Positions 62,674-64,000 of a stretch of DNA of 64,000 bases are shown one piece after another. Position 1 is the stretch's first letter; the number at the start of each line of letters is the position of its first letter. The notes below the pieces were generated by a model that was not told the origin of the DNA, searched no databases, and worked only from the letters and a program-made list of their open reading frames with translations. Both the position numbers and the translations under genes were made by a program. This DNA comes from Corynebacterium sp. HMSC078H07. Lineage in GTDB: Bacteria; Actinomycetota; Actinomycetes; Mycobacteriales; Mycobacteriaceae. The stretch is from positions 35,178 to 99,177 of the forward strand of contig NZ_KV810463.1 of assembly GCF_001812805.1 (NCBI RefSeq), written 5' to 3'.

Positions 62674-63293
62674 TGTGGCGATTGAAATACTCGGATATGC
62701 CGTGTCTGCTCGCTGGCATCCGAGACGATGAGCAACCGATACTCGATGAGCTAAGACGCTACTTCCTCTGGCCCCAGGTTGAATGTGCGTCCACTCAAAG
62801 GGAGCTGCTGAATGCATTGTCTCGCTCACAGGAGCAATTGCTGGTGTTGTGCGAGCGCAAAGACTCGGCGACCTGGGTATGGGATATACAAGAGTTAAAG
62901 AGCAGCGATTTCATTTACTTGGTGGATTATTCACAGCATTCGCGTGAGAAGCTTCAAAAGGCAATCAATTTGGGCGCGTCTGCATATTGTGTGGTTACCC
63001 GGGAAGCTCGCTCCGGCCATGGGGGCCTTAAATTAAGTTGTTGCTTCGATATAAACGGCGTAGCTGTTGGGACAATGCCTGAACCAGATATGCAGCGAAA
63101 CCTCGAGCGACTATCCGCAATTCAGCTTCGAATTCTAAACGGAATTGTATTTGGGCACTCAAATAATGGCATCGCGGAAGAAACACATCTTTCTGTGCCG
63201 ATGATCAAGAAAATAGTTTCCCAGCTGCTCGACATCTTTGCTGCAGAGAACAGAGTCCAGTTAGCCATCAAAACCTTACCCGCTATGGGTTGA
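62673..63293 (+). CDS. LuxR-type regulator with degenerate receiver
   Basis: A 206-residue protein. The first about 125 residues fold plausibly like a receiver but lack an obvious phospho-acceptor set: there is an acidic RDDEQPIL near the start, but the usual Asp of strand 3 falls in LLVLCERKDS and the conserved Lys is missing. The C-terminal part (LSAIQLRILNGIVFGHSNNGIAEETHLSVPMIKK...) is a GerE/LuxR helix-turn-helix. It starts with GTG overlapping the ATPase stop. It is likely to control the bacteriocin operon by a non-phospho or cell-density signal; this is inference, and such a regulator is not part of the classical three-gene lactococcin-972 set. Confidence 0.72.
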   Translation: MWRLKYSDMPCLLAGIRDDEQPILDELRRYFLWPQVECASTQRELLNALSRSQEQLLVLCERKDSATWVWDIQELKSSDFIYLVDYSQHSREKLQKAINLGASAYCVVTREARSGHGGLKLSCCFDINGVAVGTMPEPDMQRNLERLSAIQLRILNGIVFGHSNNGIAEETHLSVPMIKKIVSQLLDIFAAENRVQLAIKTLPAMG

Positions 63294-63296
63294 GCT

Positions 63297-63325
63297 GCCA
63301 TCCTGTTGCAAATGCCCAGGGCTGG
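63297..63325 (+). repeat. Right direct repeat flanking the bacteriocin module
   Basis: Contains GCAAATGCCCAGGGCTGG (63308-63325), the partner of the left copy at 59534-59551, again preceded by GCC-x-TCCTG (one base shorter in the gap). It starts 3 bases after the stop of the regulator gene. Distance between copies is about 3.77 kb. Confidence 0.6.
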
Positions 63326-63353
63326 GTAAGTAGCGGGGAGGCGAGCCACGGGG

Positions 63354-64000
63354 CTAAAAGCCGAAGAAGTCCTCCACCACCTGGGCCGCGATGAAGCTAT
63401 CGGTATTCGGGCCCAAGCGCGCGTCGAGCTCGTTGCCCGAGGGGATGACGTGGCCCACGCCTTCCATGGTCCACAGTTCGACGGGGTTGTCACCTTCCCA
63501 GGAATGCAAAGACACATCAGAAAACGGGCGGGTTACCTTGGCCTTAGAGCAACCGTTCATCGTGGCGAAGCGCTGCGCAGTCCACAACGCGGAAGTAACC
63601 TCGCCGCGGGAGCTATTCGCGAGGCCAGCGTGGCCGCCTTCATAAGGCGCTAACGGGTCCGCAGTGCCGTGCATCATGAGGATTGGGGTGGGCTTATAGC
63701 CCTCGGGGTTAGACGGCGCATGGTTAGCGCCGCTGCCCATCGTCGAGGCGAAGATGCAAGCGCCGTTGAGGAAGCCCGGGGCATCGAAAAGCAGGCGAAT
63801 TACCATCTGCCCACCGTTGGAATAACCGCATGCGAAGGTGCGCTGCGTGCCGTATTCCTCCTGTACGGTGGCGGCGACGTGTTGGAGAAAGGCGACATCG
63901 TCAATGCCAAGCTCACGGGCCTTGACCGGAAGCACCGCGCGGGCGTCGTTGAAGTGCCTGTCCACGCCGTCGGGGTAGACAACCACCGTGCCCGTGCGGG
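63354..64000 (-). CDS. Polyhydroxybutyrate depolymerase / feruloyl-esterase-like hydrolase (C-terminal part)
   Basis: The 3' portion (about 215 residues) of an alpha/beta-hydrolase; the frame stays open to the window edge, so the N-terminus and any signal peptide lie outside. Seen: the nucleophile motif GYSNGGQM, an Asp in HGTADPLAPYEG, and a His in GVGHVIP near the end, giving the complete catalytic triad. Such exported LpqC/PhaZ-type enzymes hydrolyse polyesters or aryl esters. It is convergent with the bacteriocin module. Confidence 0.88.
   Translation of the reverse strand, partial: RTGTVVVYPDGVDRHFNDARAVLPVKARELGIDDVAFLQHVAATVQEEYGTQRTFACGYSNGGQMVIRLLFDAPGFLNGACIFASTMGSGANHAPSNPEGYKPTPILMMHGTADPLAPYEGGHAGLANSSRGEVTSALWTAQRFATMNGCSKAKVTRPFSDVSLHSWEGDNPVELWTMEGVGHVIPSGNELDARLGPNTDSFIAAQVVEDFFGF

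Overview
The window is chromosomal DNA from a high-GC, mycolic-acid-containing actinobacterium, almost certainly a Corynebacterium species. The strongest clues are the order groEL – tiny PorH/PorA-type mycomembrane channel genes – ppk2, and two blocks in the order known from Mycobacterium/Corynebacterium: ftsH-folE-folP-folB-folK-DUF3180-DUF6779-DUF2520-panC, then lysS and clpC; and radA-lpqE-carD-ispD-ispF-cysS-rlmB. Start codons are ATG or GTG with AAGGAG-type ribosome sites, and several genes (lysS, cysS) look leaderless. I saw no rRNA, tRNA, CRISPR array, transposase or phage gene.

Layout. 0-4.6 kb: end of groEL, porH, porA, a polyphosphate kinase 2, and a secreted metallophosphoesterase. 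4.6-9.0 kb: a 1311-residue membrane Pls/PosA-type non-ribosomal peptide synthetase with its MarR regulator. 9.1-16.4 kb: an orphan hicB next to a truncated hicA, a rhodanese, two paralogous DUF559 (Vsr-like) proteins about 5 kb apart, and between them a two-component system facing an ABC transporter/S41 peptidase operon. 16.4-28.7 kb: ppa, dacB, tilS, hpt, ftsH, the folate operon, a divergent panC and a panE-like reductase. 28.8-32.6 kb: phoX and lysS, divergent. 32.7-40.1 kb is an accessory signalling region between lysS and clpC: two lipoproteins, two FHA-like proteins (one with a winged helix), an active Ser/Thr kinase and a pseudokinase that share one extracytoplasmic domain, and an MFS exporter. 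40.4-46.7 kb: clpC with a candidate ClgR box, a CDF metal exporter, and a small locus of unknowns (PH-like, membrane, DUF1266). 46.8-53.3 kb: lipase, DUF4236, ThrE-type exporter, mutY, beta carbonic anhydrase, membrane protein, radA. 53.4-54.0 kb: two tandem tiny secreted paralogues. 54.1-59.4 kb: lpqE to rlmB. 59.7-63.3 kb: a lactococcin-972-type bacteriocin module (peptide, large permease, ATPase, LuxR-type regulator) between imperfect direct repeats. The window ends inside a secreted esterase gene.

The most novel-looking features are: a family of intergenic palindromes whose arms are complementary within a copy but differ between copies, found beside both DUF559 genes and upstream of ppk2; the kinase/pseudokinase/FHA region; the repeat-flanked bacteriocin module; the tandem mini secreted proteins; and the Pls-like synthetase. 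All calls were made by reading the sequence; no database search was run.
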